DNA of 64,000 nt from Lachnospiraceae bacterium (lineage in GTDB: Bacteria > Bacillota > Clostridia > Lachnospirales > Lachnospiraceae): positions 1 to 64,000 of the forward strand of contig JAAWJI010000013.1 of NCBI GenBank assembly GCA_022796795.1. Reading direction: 5' to 3'. How positions within the stretch are numbered: position 1 is the stretch's first letter; each line of letters begins with the position of its first letter. Shown one piece after another: positions 8,012-16,748 of the stretch. The position numbers and the translations under genes were made by a program. The notes under the pieces are model-generated. The model was not told the DNA's origin. It did not search any database and saw only the letters and a program-made list of their open reading frames with translations.

Positions 8012-9444
8012 CTATCTTGCTGCCTGAAGCTCTGCTTCACCCATCTGCTGCATCATTTCCACCCAGTCCTCCAGATCCATTTCCCCATACATGTACAATC
8101 CGTACTGCTCGGCGAACAACGTGTTCATGAGGGAAATCTCCGTAGCCAGGCCCGGATCATACTCGTAGCGGCCGATATGGGATTCAAAGGGCGTTGCCAC
8201 GGCGCCTTCCGCCACCTCCTGAGAGTAAACCTCTGTGTGGGTCTCGCCGTTGGCATCCACATACTCGGTAAAAGACTTGGTGGCTGCCTTCATATCCGCT
8301 CCTGCATAGATGGGCATATAGTTGGCGGACTCCTCCGGACACTCGTTACAGATGAACTTCATAAACTCATAGGCCTCGGCCGGATACTGGGCAGACTTGG
8401 GAACGTAAAGAGCGCCCGCCACCTTGTTGTAGGATACGTCCTTTCCAGTCTCGTTTATATAGGGCACATTGGTCACGCCCAGCTCAAAGGACAGAGGGCC
8501 TTCTCCCGGATCATTGAACATGTAGTTCTGCATCCATACCAGGGTAAAGGGGCCGTCCATAATCATAGCAGCCTTTCCGGTAGCCAAGGCCTGGCGGCGG
8601 TTCAGAGACTCGGACTGCTGGGTTGCCATATCCGGGGAAACCTGCTCCACTGCGGACAGATTTCTGGCCCACTCCACAGCTGCCTTGAAGGTCTCATCGT
8701 CAAAGTTGGGAACCACCGTGCCGTCGGCCTCCACCTTCACCGGCTGCCATCCGCAAAGCTCCGCGGATACATAGTTCAAGCTGTCCCACAGATAGGGGAA
8801 CACACAGCCGTAAATCCCCTGGTCAGGATTGTTCAGTTTCTTCGCCGCCTGAGTAAATTCCTCACAGGACCAGGTCTCGGGAATGGTAATGCCTGCAGCG
8901 TCTGTCATGGTCTTGTTGTAAAATACCTTGAAGGTATTTCCCGCAAAGGGAACGCCGTAAATCTCATCGTTGTAGGTGAGCATGGCCGTGGACAGGGTGC
9001 CGTACATATCCTCATAATTGTCGCCAGCCGCCTCAATATAGGAATCCAGCGGAAGAGCCCCCCGATAATCACACGCTTATACACATCGTCATAGGTAAGA
9101 TAGGTGAGATCCACCACCTCGCCGCCGCTGATCATGGTGTCCAGGTTAGTCAGATAGCCCTCATCCACCGCGATTCCCAGCTCAATGTAATCCACGGCAA
9201 TGTCAGGATGAATGGCATTCCATTTCGCAATAATATTTGTCGCCTTATCATTCTGAGACCAACCGGCTCCCACCCATCTCAGAGTAATTCCTTCCGGACT
9301 TCCCGAAGCCGCCTCTTCCCCTTCGTTCTCCTGTGCTCCTGTTTCCGCAGGTGCAGGCGTTGCAGGCTCTTCCTTACTTCCACAAGCCATCACTCCTGCT
9401 GCCAGCGCCAAGGTTAATACCAGTGACATAAATTTCTTTCTCAT
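8012..9444 (-). pseudogene. Sugar ABC transporter solute-binding lipoprotein, frameshifted at a G6 tract
   Basis: An extracellular binding protein (family 1, CUT1) of about 477 residues if the frame is repaired. The first frame begins with a lipoprotein signal, with the lipobox AGVMAC ending at Cys21, followed by an acidic Glu/Ala linker and WVGAGWSQNDKATNIIAKW. It runs to RVIIGG. The second frame carries on from GALPLDSYIEAAG to the C-terminus, including MYGEMDLEDWVEMMQQMGEAELQ. The break is at six G on the minus strand (plus-strand C-run 9058-9063), and adding one G joins the frames. The gene heads the transporter set and follows the lyase by about 125 bp. The lesion is either genuine, which would disable uptake, or a homopolymer error. 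Confidence 0.85.
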
Positions 9445-9569
9445 GTTATCCCTTCTCCTTTCGTTGATTCATCCTTTATCCGTGTAAAACGCCTCTATAC
9501 ATATGCTTAATACATAAATCCCAAGCCACGCCTAATCTGGGGAGCTATAGGGAAGCTTTCTGCCCAAAA

Positions 9570-10475
9570 TCAGAGATTTACGTATTCTTCCTCAAAGCGA
9601 AGCTCATCCAACTCTTTATTAAGCTTCTGATCCTCTTCCAGTTCCAGACGTTTGGCAGGATATACGCAGTATCCGCAGTCATATCCCATGCGTTTCAATA
9701 TTTCTTTCACCGAAGGCACCACCCCATAGCGAATCAAAATCTGGATCACCCGGTTTGCCTTGTATTGCAGCTTTTGGGCCTCCTCCATCTGGCCTGCCCG
9801 GAAGGCCTCATACAATCTGCAGTATAATCTGGGCATAATATTGTAGGTGGCTCCCACGCCCCCGTCGGCTCCCATAGCCAAGCCGCAGAGCAAAAGCTCA
9901 TCCGGCCCGTTCAGCACATTGATATCTCCGCCGTTGAGCTCTTTGATCCTGCGCATGGTGTAATAGTCATAGCTGGTCCATTTCACACCGGCCATATAGG
10001 GCACATCCAAGAGCCGCTCTACCATATCCCAGGTAATATTTACCCCGGACAGAGGAGAGGCATACATAATCACCGGAACCCTGGCCGCCTCCGCCAGCGC
10101 CGTGTAATACTGTCGGATCTCCTCTTCTCCATAGTGAAAGAAAAATGGCGGCACAGAGGAAATCCCATCTGCCTCAATCTTCCCCGCATGCTCTGCCAGC
10201 TCTATGGCAGATTTCAGATCCACACAACCCACGTGAACAATCAGCTTCTTCCCCCGGGCTGCGGTCTCCTCCCGGGCAATCTCTGCCAGCTTCATACGCT
10301 CTCCCGGCTGAACCACCGGCCCCTCCCCCGTGCCTCCGCACAGATAAAAGCCGTCCACCCCCTGATCCATCTGCCAGTTCATGAGTCTGCGGGCTGTCTC
10401 CTCATGAATGGTCTCGTCCGCCTTTAAAGGGGTTACAAGCGCCGGAATAATACCGGTAAAATGAATGTTAGCCAT
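9570..10475 (-). CDS. nanA: N-acetylneuraminate lyase-like dihydrodipicolinate synthase family protein
   Basis: A class I aldolase (TIM barrel) of the DapA/NanA family. It would cleave N-acetylneuraminate to N-acetylmannosamine and pyruvate through a Schiff-base lysine. Visible motifs are the GGTGEGPVV loop (carboxylate binding, about residues 47-55 from the chosen start), the tyrosine in VIMYASP, the lysine in AGVKWTSYDYYTM and GADGGVGATYNIMP. The last two resemble NanA more than DapA. The start at 10475 (MANIHFTG) is preferred over 10496 because GAGAGGCGG precedes it with better spacing, and family members begin there. Context (sialidase, sugar importer, NagB-like gene) supports sialic acid breakdown. 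ManNAc kinase and epimerase genes are not in the window. Confidence 0.87.
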   Translation of the reverse strand: MANIHFTGIIPALVTPLKADETIHEETARRLMNWQMDQGVDGFYLCGGTGEGPVVQPGERMKLAEIAREETAARGKKLIVHVGCVDLKSAIELAEHAGKIEADGISSVPPFFFHYGEEEIRQYYTALAEAARVPVIMYASPLSGVNITWDMVERLLDVPYMAGVKWTSYDYYTMRRIKELNGGDINVLNGPDELLLCGLAMGADGGVGATYNIMPRLYCRLYEAFRAGQMEEAQKLQYKANRVIQILIRYGVVPSVKEILKRMGYDCGYCVYPAKRLELEEDQKLNKELDELRFEEEYVNL

Positions 10476-10504
10476 GTTATACACCGCCTCTCGCATTTTA
10501 TTCT

Positions 10505-11458
10505 TTATAAATCCTTATTTTCCAATCCACAAGGCCATGTTCCAAAGGGGCGTGCAATCACCTCACTAACGTAGCAAGTGCCTTTCCCCAACCTGGTAAT
10601 AGAGGAGGGACATTTCATGGAAATAGGCCCATACAGCTCCAGACGGGAAATCATTTTCTGCCAAGAATCGCCTCCCGGATTGGTAATATTGTGCATGGTA
10701 ATCCGTTCCCTGGCGTTCACCACATCTCTTGGGCCAATGGTAACGGCTCTCGGAGGAACCGCCCACACATCCCCGGCCGCTCCCATAGGAGCAAACAAGG
10801 AATTCTCACACACAGTCATATAATGCTGAGTGGTCACCCGGGAACCAAGCTTCAGAAACTCCTCCAGAGATTCCGCCTGAAACTCCGGCACCCCCGGATC
10901 AATAAAAGCAATGTGACCCGGCCATCCGGTGGCGGAATAGATCACATCCGCTCTTCCGTCCCCGCACCTTGCGATCTCCTCCGAATATATGTCATTGCCC
11001 TTATTTTCATTGGTGAATACGTGCCAATGTTCCACGGAAGGCCGCAGGTCCTCCCGGATATTACCATAAAAATGCTTGCGGAAGGAATAACCAAGTCCTG
11101 CGCCGTAAGTGAGAGGCGCTACATTTCCCTCCTCATCCGCCCACTCGTCCATGGCAAAGGCGTGGACATTGCGGCAATTAATATTATATCTATTGATCAT
11201 ATTGGCAATGGCTGAATACGCTCCCGGCCACTGGTTTGGAAAAATCATGGTAAGCGGCGTATCCTGGACATCGCTTAAGTAAATGCGGTGAAAACAATCC
11301 ATCACCATATGTAGCAGAGGATCCAGGACAACCTGTACAGAAAATCCGTTTTCATTCACATATTCCATGTCCTCTCGTTTCACGTTCCGCACATGCTCCA
11401 GGGTCTCCCGATCATGCGCAGGAAGCCAGGGGGCTGGATTAAAGAGAAATTCTCCCAT
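10505..11458 (-). CDS. Glucosamine-6-phosphate deaminase-like (NagB superfamily) protein
   Basis: A 317-residue protein of the NagB/RpiA/PGL-like fold. It has AFAMDEWADEEG in place of the NagB NMDEYxG motif and ATGWPGHIAFIDPG in place of GIGxDGHIAFNEPG, with later THHNITNPG-like sequence (TMHNITNPGGD). It is longer than canonical NagB (about 240-265), and the catalytic motifs are altered, so it belongs to a divergent subgroup and may act on a different amino sugar phosphate. It is the first gene of the minus-strand cluster, directly facing the AraC regulator across a 390-bp divergent region. The lyase starts 30 bp after its stop. Confidence 0.75.
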   Translation of the reverse strand: MGEFLFNPAPWLPAHDRETLEHVRNVKREDMEYVNENGFSVQVVLDPLLHMVMDCFHRIYLSDVQDTPLTMIFPNQWPGAYSAIANMINRYNINCRNVHAFAMDEWADEEGNVAPLTYGAGLGYSFRKHFYGNIREDLRPSVEHWHVFTNENKGNDIYSEEIARCGDGRADVIYSATGWPGHIAFIDPGVPEFQAESLEEFLKLGSRVTTQHYMTVCENSLFAPMGAAGDVWAVPPRAVTIGPRDVVNARERITMHNITNPGGDSWQKMISRLELYGPISMKCPSSITRLGKGTCYVSEVIARPFGTWPCGLENKDL

Positions 11459-11848
11459 AATTATGTCCGCCTTTCTTATCTTGTTGTCTTGCTGCTGGAT
11501 CAGTTTTTATTTACCATCCACTCTGTGTTCTGGCTGAACCAGTTACAAATATCATATACTTTCCCGGGAAATTTGTCTTTACAAAATCCGCCAGTGATCT
11601 TATAATTATAACCACATTTTACAATATCAGATCAGCCAGAACACCTATGACTGACAAAACGTACTCTCGGGTATACCGTAATACATGTCCTTCCAGCGGA
11701 CAGACGTACTATCCTGTCTGACATGGGATGTTTGCGCGAATTGACAGTTGCGCTGTGTTCTGAGGAAACGCCTGTTTTGTCAATAAAATTAGCTGTGTAA
11801 GAGGAAAGTGTCCAAAGCGCCTGAACGCTTTTCTGTCAGGAGATTCCC
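11459..11848. promoter_or_regulatory. Divergent control region of the sialic-acid-type operon and its AraC regulator
   Basis: This 390-bp gap holds a perfect 13-bp inverted repeat, gtgttctggctga (11525-11537) and its complement (11632-11644), about 94 bp apart, and a third partial copy tgtgttctg at 11754-11762. A TATAAT-like -10 for the minus-strand operon is at 11605-11610 with only a weak -35, as expected for an activator-dependent promoter. The arms flank this -10 and could be operator half-sites for the AraC protein. No ORF is present. Confidence 0.5.
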
Positions 11849-12736
11849 ATGAAATCACGCATAACCTTTCAAAAATACAACATGACACAGATTCTGAAAA
11901 TCCGCAAACTCTCTACGGCTCATTACCTGCCCCAGATCCACAAATACAGCACCCCTCCTCATCAGCATGACGCCTGGGAGCTGGCTTTCTGCTTTAAGGG
12001 GGCTGTGAAGATCTTCAGCGACTCTACTCCCTATACGCTCCATGCCAATGAGCTTTTGCTCCATCCCCCCAAAACAGAACACTATCTCCAGGTCACCTCT
12101 CAGAAAAGCTCTCTGTTTCTCATCTCCTTTATTTGCTCCAGCGAGGTCTTGCGACTCCTGCAAAACCTTCCCATGTCTGTGGATAAAAACCTGCGGCATC
12201 ATCTTCTGCTGATCATCAATGAGCTGGGAAATGCTTTTGAACTTCAGAATGGCCAGCTTTTGCTGGGGGAATTTCATCCCAGTTCCCACTCTCCTTTGGG
12301 CTCAGAGCAGATGATCACCTGTTACATGGAATGTTTTCTCATCAATCTCCTGCGCAGCATTACCTGTCTTGAAAACGAACCCTGGTCCGTTACAAATCTG
12401 GAAAAAGCCCTGGAAAATCATCTGACCAGCCGGGTAAAGGAATATGTATCTGCCCATCTGTCCGAGCGTATCACCCTGGACGATCTGGCCAAGTCCCTTC
12501 ACTACAGCCGTTCTCATCTCACAGCCCAGTTCCGCTCCTCCACAGGCATGAGCATCGCCCAGTATATTTCTGAACTGAGGATGGAGCATGCAAAACAGCT
12601 GATTCTAAAGGGCACCATGAGCCTAGCTCAGATTTCCTCTCAGCTTGGCTTTTCGTCCCAACAATATTTTTGCAAATGCTTCAAGGATGCCACAGGTTGC
12701 AGCCCCTCTTCCTATGAAGATCCGGCCACACTCTGA
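11849..12736 (+). CDS. AraC-family transcriptional regulator with cupin sensor
   Basis: A 295-residue regulator. An N-terminal cupin-type sugar-binding domain (about residues 25-110, with PPHQHDAWELAFCFKG) is followed by two AraC helix-turn-helix units (about 195-290: ERITLDDLAKSLHYSRSHLTAQFRSSTG and the conserved LGFSSQQYFCKCFKDATGCSPSSY). It is divergently placed against the sialic-acid-type operon, so it most likely activates that operon when the sugar is bound. Both the arrangement and the domain order are standard for sugar-responsive AraC proteins. The effector is not evident. Confidence 0.93.
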   Translation: MKSRITFQKYNMTQILKIRKLSTAHYLPQIHKYSTPPHQHDAWELAFCFKGAVKIFSDSTPYTLHANELLLHPPKTEHYLQVTSQKSSLFLISFICSSEVLRLLQNLPMSVDKNLRHHLLLIINELGNAFELQNGQLLLGEFHPSSHSPLGSEQMITCYMECFLINLLRSITCLENEPWSVTNLEKALENHLTSRVKEYVSAHLSERITLDDLAKSLHYSRSHLTAQFRSSTGMSIAQYISELRMEHAKQLILKGTMSLAQISSQLGFSSQQYFCKCFKDATGCSPSSYEDPATL

Positions 12737-12763
12737 TAACTTGTATTCAGGATAAATCATCAT

Positions 12764-12798
12764 AAAAAAATCCCGCACAAGCATATCGCCTGTGCGGG
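12764..12798 (-). terminator. Terminator of the infC-rpmI-rplT operon
   Basis: On the minus strand a 10-bp GC-rich stem (cccgcacagg pairing with cttgtgcggg, 7-nt loop) is followed by seven T, a textbook intrinsic terminator about 25 bp after the rplT stop. Confidence 0.92.
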
Positions 12799-12821
12799 AC
12801 TCTCTATGTGTATTTCTTTAT

Positions 12822-13178
12822 TTATGCCAGCTTACTCTTAGCAAGCTCTGCCAGTGTGGTAAACCCTGCCGCATCGTTCACTGCCATGTCGGCCAAAATC
12901 TTACGATTCATCTCCACTCCTGCCAGCTTCAATCCATACATAAATCTGCTGTAGGAAAGACCGTTCATTCTTGCCGCTGCATTGATCCTGGCGATCCACA
13001 GCTGACGGAACTGACGCTTTCTCTCCTTGCGGCCTGCATATGCGCTGGTCAGCGCTCTCATCACAGACTGCTTTGCCACTCTATACTGTTTGCTTCTGGC
13101 TCCTCTGTATCCCTTTGCCAGCTTTAATACCCGATTATGTCTTTTCTTGGCGCCTAAACCGCCTTTAACTCTTGCCAT
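12822..13178 (-). CDS. rplT: 50S ribosomal protein L20
   Basis: A 118-residue protein of normal length with the characteristic [26 protein letters not shown] start. It binds 23S rRNA early in 50S assembly and in many bacteria represses its own operon by binding the leader mRNA. It is last in infC-rpmI-rplT, 37 bp after rpmI, and is followed by a clear terminator. The leader attenuator upstream of infC is the probable site of L20 feedback. Confidence 0.99.
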   Translation of the reverse strand: MARVKGGLGAKKRHNRVLKLAKGYRGARSKQYRVAKQSVMRALTSAYAGRKERKRQFRQLWIARINAAARMNGLSYSRFMYGLKLAGVEMNRKILADMAVNDAAGFTTLAELAKSKLA

Positions 13179-13215
13179 CTTCTATTTCCTCCTTGAATTC
13201 TCACCCTTATCCGAA

Positions 13216-13413
13216 TTATAAATAAGGTAAAATCTTCTTCATGTTCTTTACATTGGTTGCATCGGTAATCGTTGCTTTTCTGAGATTTCTCTTTCTCTTC
13301 TGAGACTTCTTGGTCAAGATATGGCTCTTATAAGCTTTCATTCTCTTTAATTTTCCAGTACCTGTCTTCTTGAAACGTTTCGCAGCTGCTCTGCTTGTCT
13401 TCATTTTTGGCAT
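13216..13413 (-). CDS. rpmI: 50S ribosomal protein L35
   Basis: A 65-residue basic protein ([20 protein letters not shown] start) of normal L35 length, a structural protein of the large subunit. It is the middle gene of the conserved infC-rpmI-rplT operon. Confidence 0.99.
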   Translation of the reverse strand: MPKMKTSRAAAKRFKKTGTGKLKRMKAYKSHILTKKSQKRKRNLRKATITDATNVKNMKKILPYL

Positions 13414-13476
13414 TGTATATCTCCTCCTGTGCTTATTCTCATCTTTTATTTTAACGCAAGCCGTTATCCTTGCCGG

Positions 13477-13983
13477 TTAACGCTTTTCCGTCAAAAACAT
13501 TATCATCTGCCGGCCTTCCAGCTTTGGCATCTTTTCCACCACCGCAATATCCGCCAGCTTCTCCGCAAACACGTCCAAAATCTGTTTGCTCTTCTGTACA
13601 TGGGCCATCTCACGGCCCCGGAAGCGCAGAGTTACCTTCACCTTGTCACCCTTTTGGATAAATTTCCTGGCAGCGCCAATCTTGGTGTTCAAGTCATTCT
13701 CCTCGATATTTGGTGATAAACGAACCTCTTTAACCTCAATAATTCTCTGCTTTTTCTTCGCTTCCTTCTCTTTTCTGCCCTGCTCATACTTGAACTTGCC
13801 GTAATCGATGATCTTGCAGACAGGCGGCTTCGCCCCCGGCGCAATCTTTACCAGATCCAGCTCTGCCTCTCTGGCAAGCCGCAGCGCCTCCCTGGTAGGC
13901 ATGATGCCCAGCTGTGCTCCATCCTCTCCAACCAGACGGATTTCCTTGTCTCTGATCTGTTCGTTAATCATTAAATCGCTAAT
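13477..13983 (-). CDS. infC: Translation initiation factor IF-3 (AUU start)
   Basis: IF-3 binds the 30S subunit, prevents premature 50S joining and proofreads start codons. The MINEQIRDKEIRLVGEDGAQLG N-domain and the C-domain (KVKVTLRFRGREMAHVQ) are intact. The best start is the ATT codon at 13983: it lies 8 bases after AGGAGGG and gives 168 residues, as in Bacillus. The upstream ATG at 14001 overlaps that ribosome binding site and is unlikely to be used. An AUU start is the classic basis of IF-3 autoregulation, since IF-3 rejects non-AUG/GUG/UUG starts. First gene of the operon, behind an attenuator. Confidence 0.95.
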   Translation of the reverse strand: MSDLMINEQIRDKEIRLVGEDGAQLGIMPTREALRLAREAELDLVKIAPGAKPPVCKIIDYGKFKYEQGRKEKEAKKKQRIIEVKEVRLSPNIEENDLNTKIGAARKFIQKGDKVKVTLRFRGREMAHVQKSKQILDVFAEKLADIAVVEKMPKLEGRQMIMFLTEKR

Positions 13984-14002
13984 GGTAGTTGCCCTCCTCA
14001 TC

Positions 14003-14160
14003 CGGCGCTTCTCCTGCGCCGCAATTAAAAAAAGTGGATAGTCAGACTATCCACTTATCTCTCCAAACAAAGCCCGGAAATCCGCGCCGTTTCTCTTCGA
14101 TATCAACCCAAGTCGCCCCTGCGCTAAGGTGAGAGTGGATACTCTGCTTTCTGTCGCTTA
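14003..14160 (-). promoter_or_regulatory. infC leader attenuator (L20-leader type)
   Basis: The minus-strand leader contains a terminator hairpin (agtggatag ... ctatccact followed by seven T, plus coordinates about 14027-14056) shortly before infC. About 75 nt earlier it contains a copy of the terminator's 3' arm (gtatccactc near 14131-14141) that can pair with the 5' arm and act as an anti-terminator. This architecture matches the L20 leader of Firmicutes, where L20 controls premature termination. The assignment to that family is by position and structure, not by a covariance search. Confidence 0.8.
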
Positions 14161-14163
14161 AAT

Positions 14164-14192
14164 AGTTTAGCATATGGGGCGACGGGTGTCAA
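14164..14192 (-). promoter_or_regulatory. Sigma-A promoter of the infC operon
   Basis: On the minus strand TTGACA (14187-14192), a 17-base spacer and TAAACT (14164-14169), followed at the right distance by the attenuator leader. Confidence 0.8.
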
Positions 14193-14237
14193 CTGTTTTT
14201 TCAGCAGATCCTTTAAATCCTTTAAAAATTTAGAACT

Positions 14238-16685
14238 TCATATATTCCTATGGTCAGGACTAATATCCACACGGGGACTCACCTGTTCTTTAGTTCTATA
14301 TTCCTGATAAAGCTTATCTGTAATCCTATTAGCCGTGCTTGCTTCCACCTTCCGGCTGCTGCAAAAACCAGAGCGTACCAGGTTTAGATAGATCCCACAT
14401 GCTATCTCTCGGAATCTCACAGGCTGGGTAACCCGAATTGTATAATTTTGACTAATATACATATCTGCAGCAAATATCACATTTTCGTAGATTCTCCGCT
14501 GACTTTCCTCCACACTTTTTCCCACATTATGGTAATGCACAAATAGGCCTCCGTTTTTCAGCGCTATTCCATGCTTGATTTGATAATGTTCCAACATATA
14601 CTGATCCATCAATCTCTGATTATAGTCTGTGTTGATCGTCTCTCTTGTAAATTTCCAGAACCCAGAACTTACCTTCTCCAAAATATGGTTCTTTTTAATA
14701 AGCGGCATTGCACTGTCAAGAAGCTTTAATGCTGAACCCGTGGCTGCAGCCGCTTGTCCCGTTGATAAAATAGCAAGCAGGTTCAAAGCTTCTTTCACCA
14801 TTTTTTCTGTATCAGTGGATTTATCCTCTGACGCATCCTCTGCGTTTTCCTCTGACGCATCCTCTGCGTTTTCCTTTGACGCATCCTCTTCATCCCTAGA
14901 TTTTATTTTCTTCCAAATAGTATCCCATAAGCTGAATGTGGAAGATACTTTATGAATAAAATTGCTTGCCGTTCCAAAGCCTTTCCCCAGCTTTTCAAAT
15001 TTCTCCCTATAAAACTCATCCAGGGGCTCCAATATACTGTTTGTCCATCCGCACATGGTAGCCATGGCCTGGATCGACTGGCGAGTCACAATATATCTTC
15101 CATATGGATTCTCCGGTGCTCTGCTTCCGCCGCCTCCTCCTATTCTGCTGCTTTCTCTTCTGTTATCTCTCTCTTTAACCACCGGTTTCGGTTTCCTGGA
15201 ATAAATTTTCCTGGTGCTATCCAGGTCATCTCCGTATTGTTCCATCAGCTGATTCGTTTGATCCACGCCAACCTGATGCACCATTTTTTCCACAACAAGT
15301 ACAAGGACCTTCAGACCTTCCTCTGAATCATGTCTTTTCATTTTATGGATATCCCCGGCCTGTTCTCTGTCCGTCGCGTTTTCCTCTGCCTTTGCCTTCT
15401 CATCTTCGCCCAATATCCGCCGGATTTCACTTACCGCCCAGCCGCAAAAATCCATACATTCTTCTTTTCCCTCCTCTTTTATATGTCCATTTAGTATTGG
15501 GTCGAAGAGCACATATGCCCCATAGATCAGATTTGCGTCATCCGCCGTCTGATCTATACAGCCTTTTGTTACATTTTTTACCATATCGGCAACTGTCCAA
15601 AAACATGCATAGCCCCTCTGTGCATAGCTCCGAAATGTCCACACATCCTCTCCATTAAAGTATTTATCATTGCCTCTGTCCTGGATAGCCTCTATATATT
15701 CTCTTTTTATGTATTCCTCACGCTCCACGGAATCCTGAAAGGAGTCTTCCAGCATGGTGCCGTGCTGCTCATAAAATTGGTGATACACATCTGCGATCTG
15801 TATCATCTTTTCATAGCCTACAGTCTTTTTAGATTGGCCCTCTTCCTGACACAAGTTATGATACAGCTCTCTGGTGATTTCCCTAAATTCCCCAAAATCT
15901 GCTCGGGCTTTGAGCTTTTCAGCAAGAGCAGCTGCAGTTTTTGTACCAGTGACGGCTCCAGGCGCCGCTTCGCCTCTCCCTGTGTTGGCTGCAGCTGTGG
16001 CTTCCAAAGCACCCGAATCTGCCTCTGCTGCCATCCTCCTACTGGCTTCCTCCGCCTGATTCCGCATTTTATGAGAAATTTCCCGAACAAATTCATGCAG
16101 CTTTTTAAATTCTCCCAAGGCGCTCTCATAAAACATTTCCAGGCTGGCTGCTATCCCTTCCACCAGAGGCGCCAAGGTTCCGTAAATCTCATTCTCCTCT
16201 TTCCTGCTGATAATTTGCGCCAGACAGTCCGCCCTGATATCCGTAATTTCTTTCTCGGCGGTTTTGCATATTTCCTCCAGTCCCTCCATACCCGCTTCAC
16301 TGACCTTGGGCCTTTCGGTAATTGCCACCTCCGCCTTTTCTATTTTTAAAATCTCTGTCATACATTCCTGTAAATGTTGTTCCATCTGTGCACAGACCTG
16401 GTCCGCCTCTTCCCCTGCCTGATACATGCGCATACAAGCCCGCAAAGAAGCATCCGATCCTTCCCAGGATGAGAAGGCCCCTGTCTTCACATTCTGCAGT
16501 ATCACATCTTCATAGACATCTATCATATAGGAAATCAGGTTTTGCAGCTTATCATATTCCGATTGCTGCATGGTCTCATTCAGAACATCCATAACCTTAT
16601 TGTTTAAATCCTGGACTTGTTCCAAATAATCCTGAAACAGGGCAAAATACCCGTTTGTCTCATTCTCCCGCAGACTAAACCTCAT
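14238..16685 (-). CDS. Unrecognised 815-aa protein with N-terminal W-x-G helical domain; last gene of the FtsK-like operon
   Basis: I do not recognise this as a named family. Residues about 10-205 form a mainly helical domain that is homologous to the 244-aa protein at 19740-20474. Both have Y (44 here), W (74, in SSWEG), QAGEEA (89-94) and AQME (99-102) with the same spacing. The W-E-G turn between two long helices recalls WXG100 secretion substrates. The middle is charged and helical. A Gly/Arg-rich linker (RIGGGGG) lies near 515, and an acidic linker with an 8-residue repeat (DASEENAE) near 600-625. A hydrophobic, Ala-rich helical stretch (LLAILSTGQAAAATGSALKLL) follows. There is no signal peptide. 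It lies 63 bp after the ATPase gene, with a hairpin between. It may be a secreted or structural partner of the ATPase; the function is unknown. Confidence 0.8.
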   Translation of the reverse strand: MRFSLRENETNGYFALFQDYLEQVQDLNNKVMDVLNETMQQSEYDKLQNLISYMIDVYEDVILQNVKTGAFSSWEGSDASLRACMRMYQAGEEADQVCAQMEQHLQECMTEILKIEKAEVAITERPKVSEAGMEGLEEICKTAEKEITDIRADCLAQIISRKEENEIYGTLAPLVEGIAASLEMFYESALGEFKKLHEFVREISHKMRNQAEEASRRMAAEADSGALEATAAANTGRGEAAPGAVTGTKTAAALAEKLKARADFGEFREITRELYHNLCQEEGQSKKTVGYEKMIQIADVYHQFYEQHGTMLEDSFQDSVEREEYIKREYIEAIQDRGNDKYFNGEDVWTFRSYAQRGYACFWTVADMVKNVTKGCIDQTADDANLIYGAYVLFDPILNGHIKEEGKEECMDFCGWAVSEIRRILGEDEKAKAEENATDREQAGDIHKMKRHDSEEGLKVLVLVVEKMVHQVGVDQTNQLMEQYGDDLDSTRKIYSRKPKPVVKERDNRRESSRIGGGGGSRAPENPYGRYIVTRQSIQAMATMCGWTNSILEPLDEFYREKFEKLGKGFGTASNFIHKVSSTFSLWDTIWKKIKSRDEEDASKENAEDASEENAEDASEDKSTDTEKMVKEALNLLAILSTGQAAAATGSALKLLDSAMPLIKKNHILEKVSSGFWKFTRETINTDYNQRLMDQYMLEHYQIKHGIALKNGGLFVHYHNVGKSVEESQRRIYENVIFAADMYISQNYTIRVTQPVRFREIACGIYLNLVRSGFCSSRKVEASTANRITDKLYQEYRTKEQVSPRVDISPDHRNI
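14829..14888. repeat. 24-bp tandem repeat, 2.5 copies
   Basis: Two identical 24-bp units (14829-14852 and 14853-14876) and a half unit (14877-14888) encode the acidic DASEENAE-type linker of the 815-aa protein. Copy-number change would lengthen or shorten the linker in frame by 8 residues. Confidence 0.85.
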
Positions 16686-16711
16686 AAAATATACCGCCTC
16701 CTTTCTAAAAA

Positions 16712-16743
16712 TATCCTCAGCACGAATCCTTGCGCTGAGGATA
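16712..16743 (-). terminator. Intercistronic hairpin between ATPase gene and 815-aa gene
   Basis: Perfect 10-bp arms (16712-16721 and 16734-16743, loop 12 nt). On the minus strand it is followed by ATTTTTA, then the AAGGAGG ribosome binding site of the next gene. It could be a weak terminator that reduces 815-aa expression, or an mRNA-stability stem. Confidence 0.5.
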
Positions 16744-16748
16744 TAGTT

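Noticed and set aside
14829-14888. Tandem repeats as a CRISPR array
   Set aside because: Repeats are contiguous without spacers and lie in frame within a coding region; no cas genes are present.
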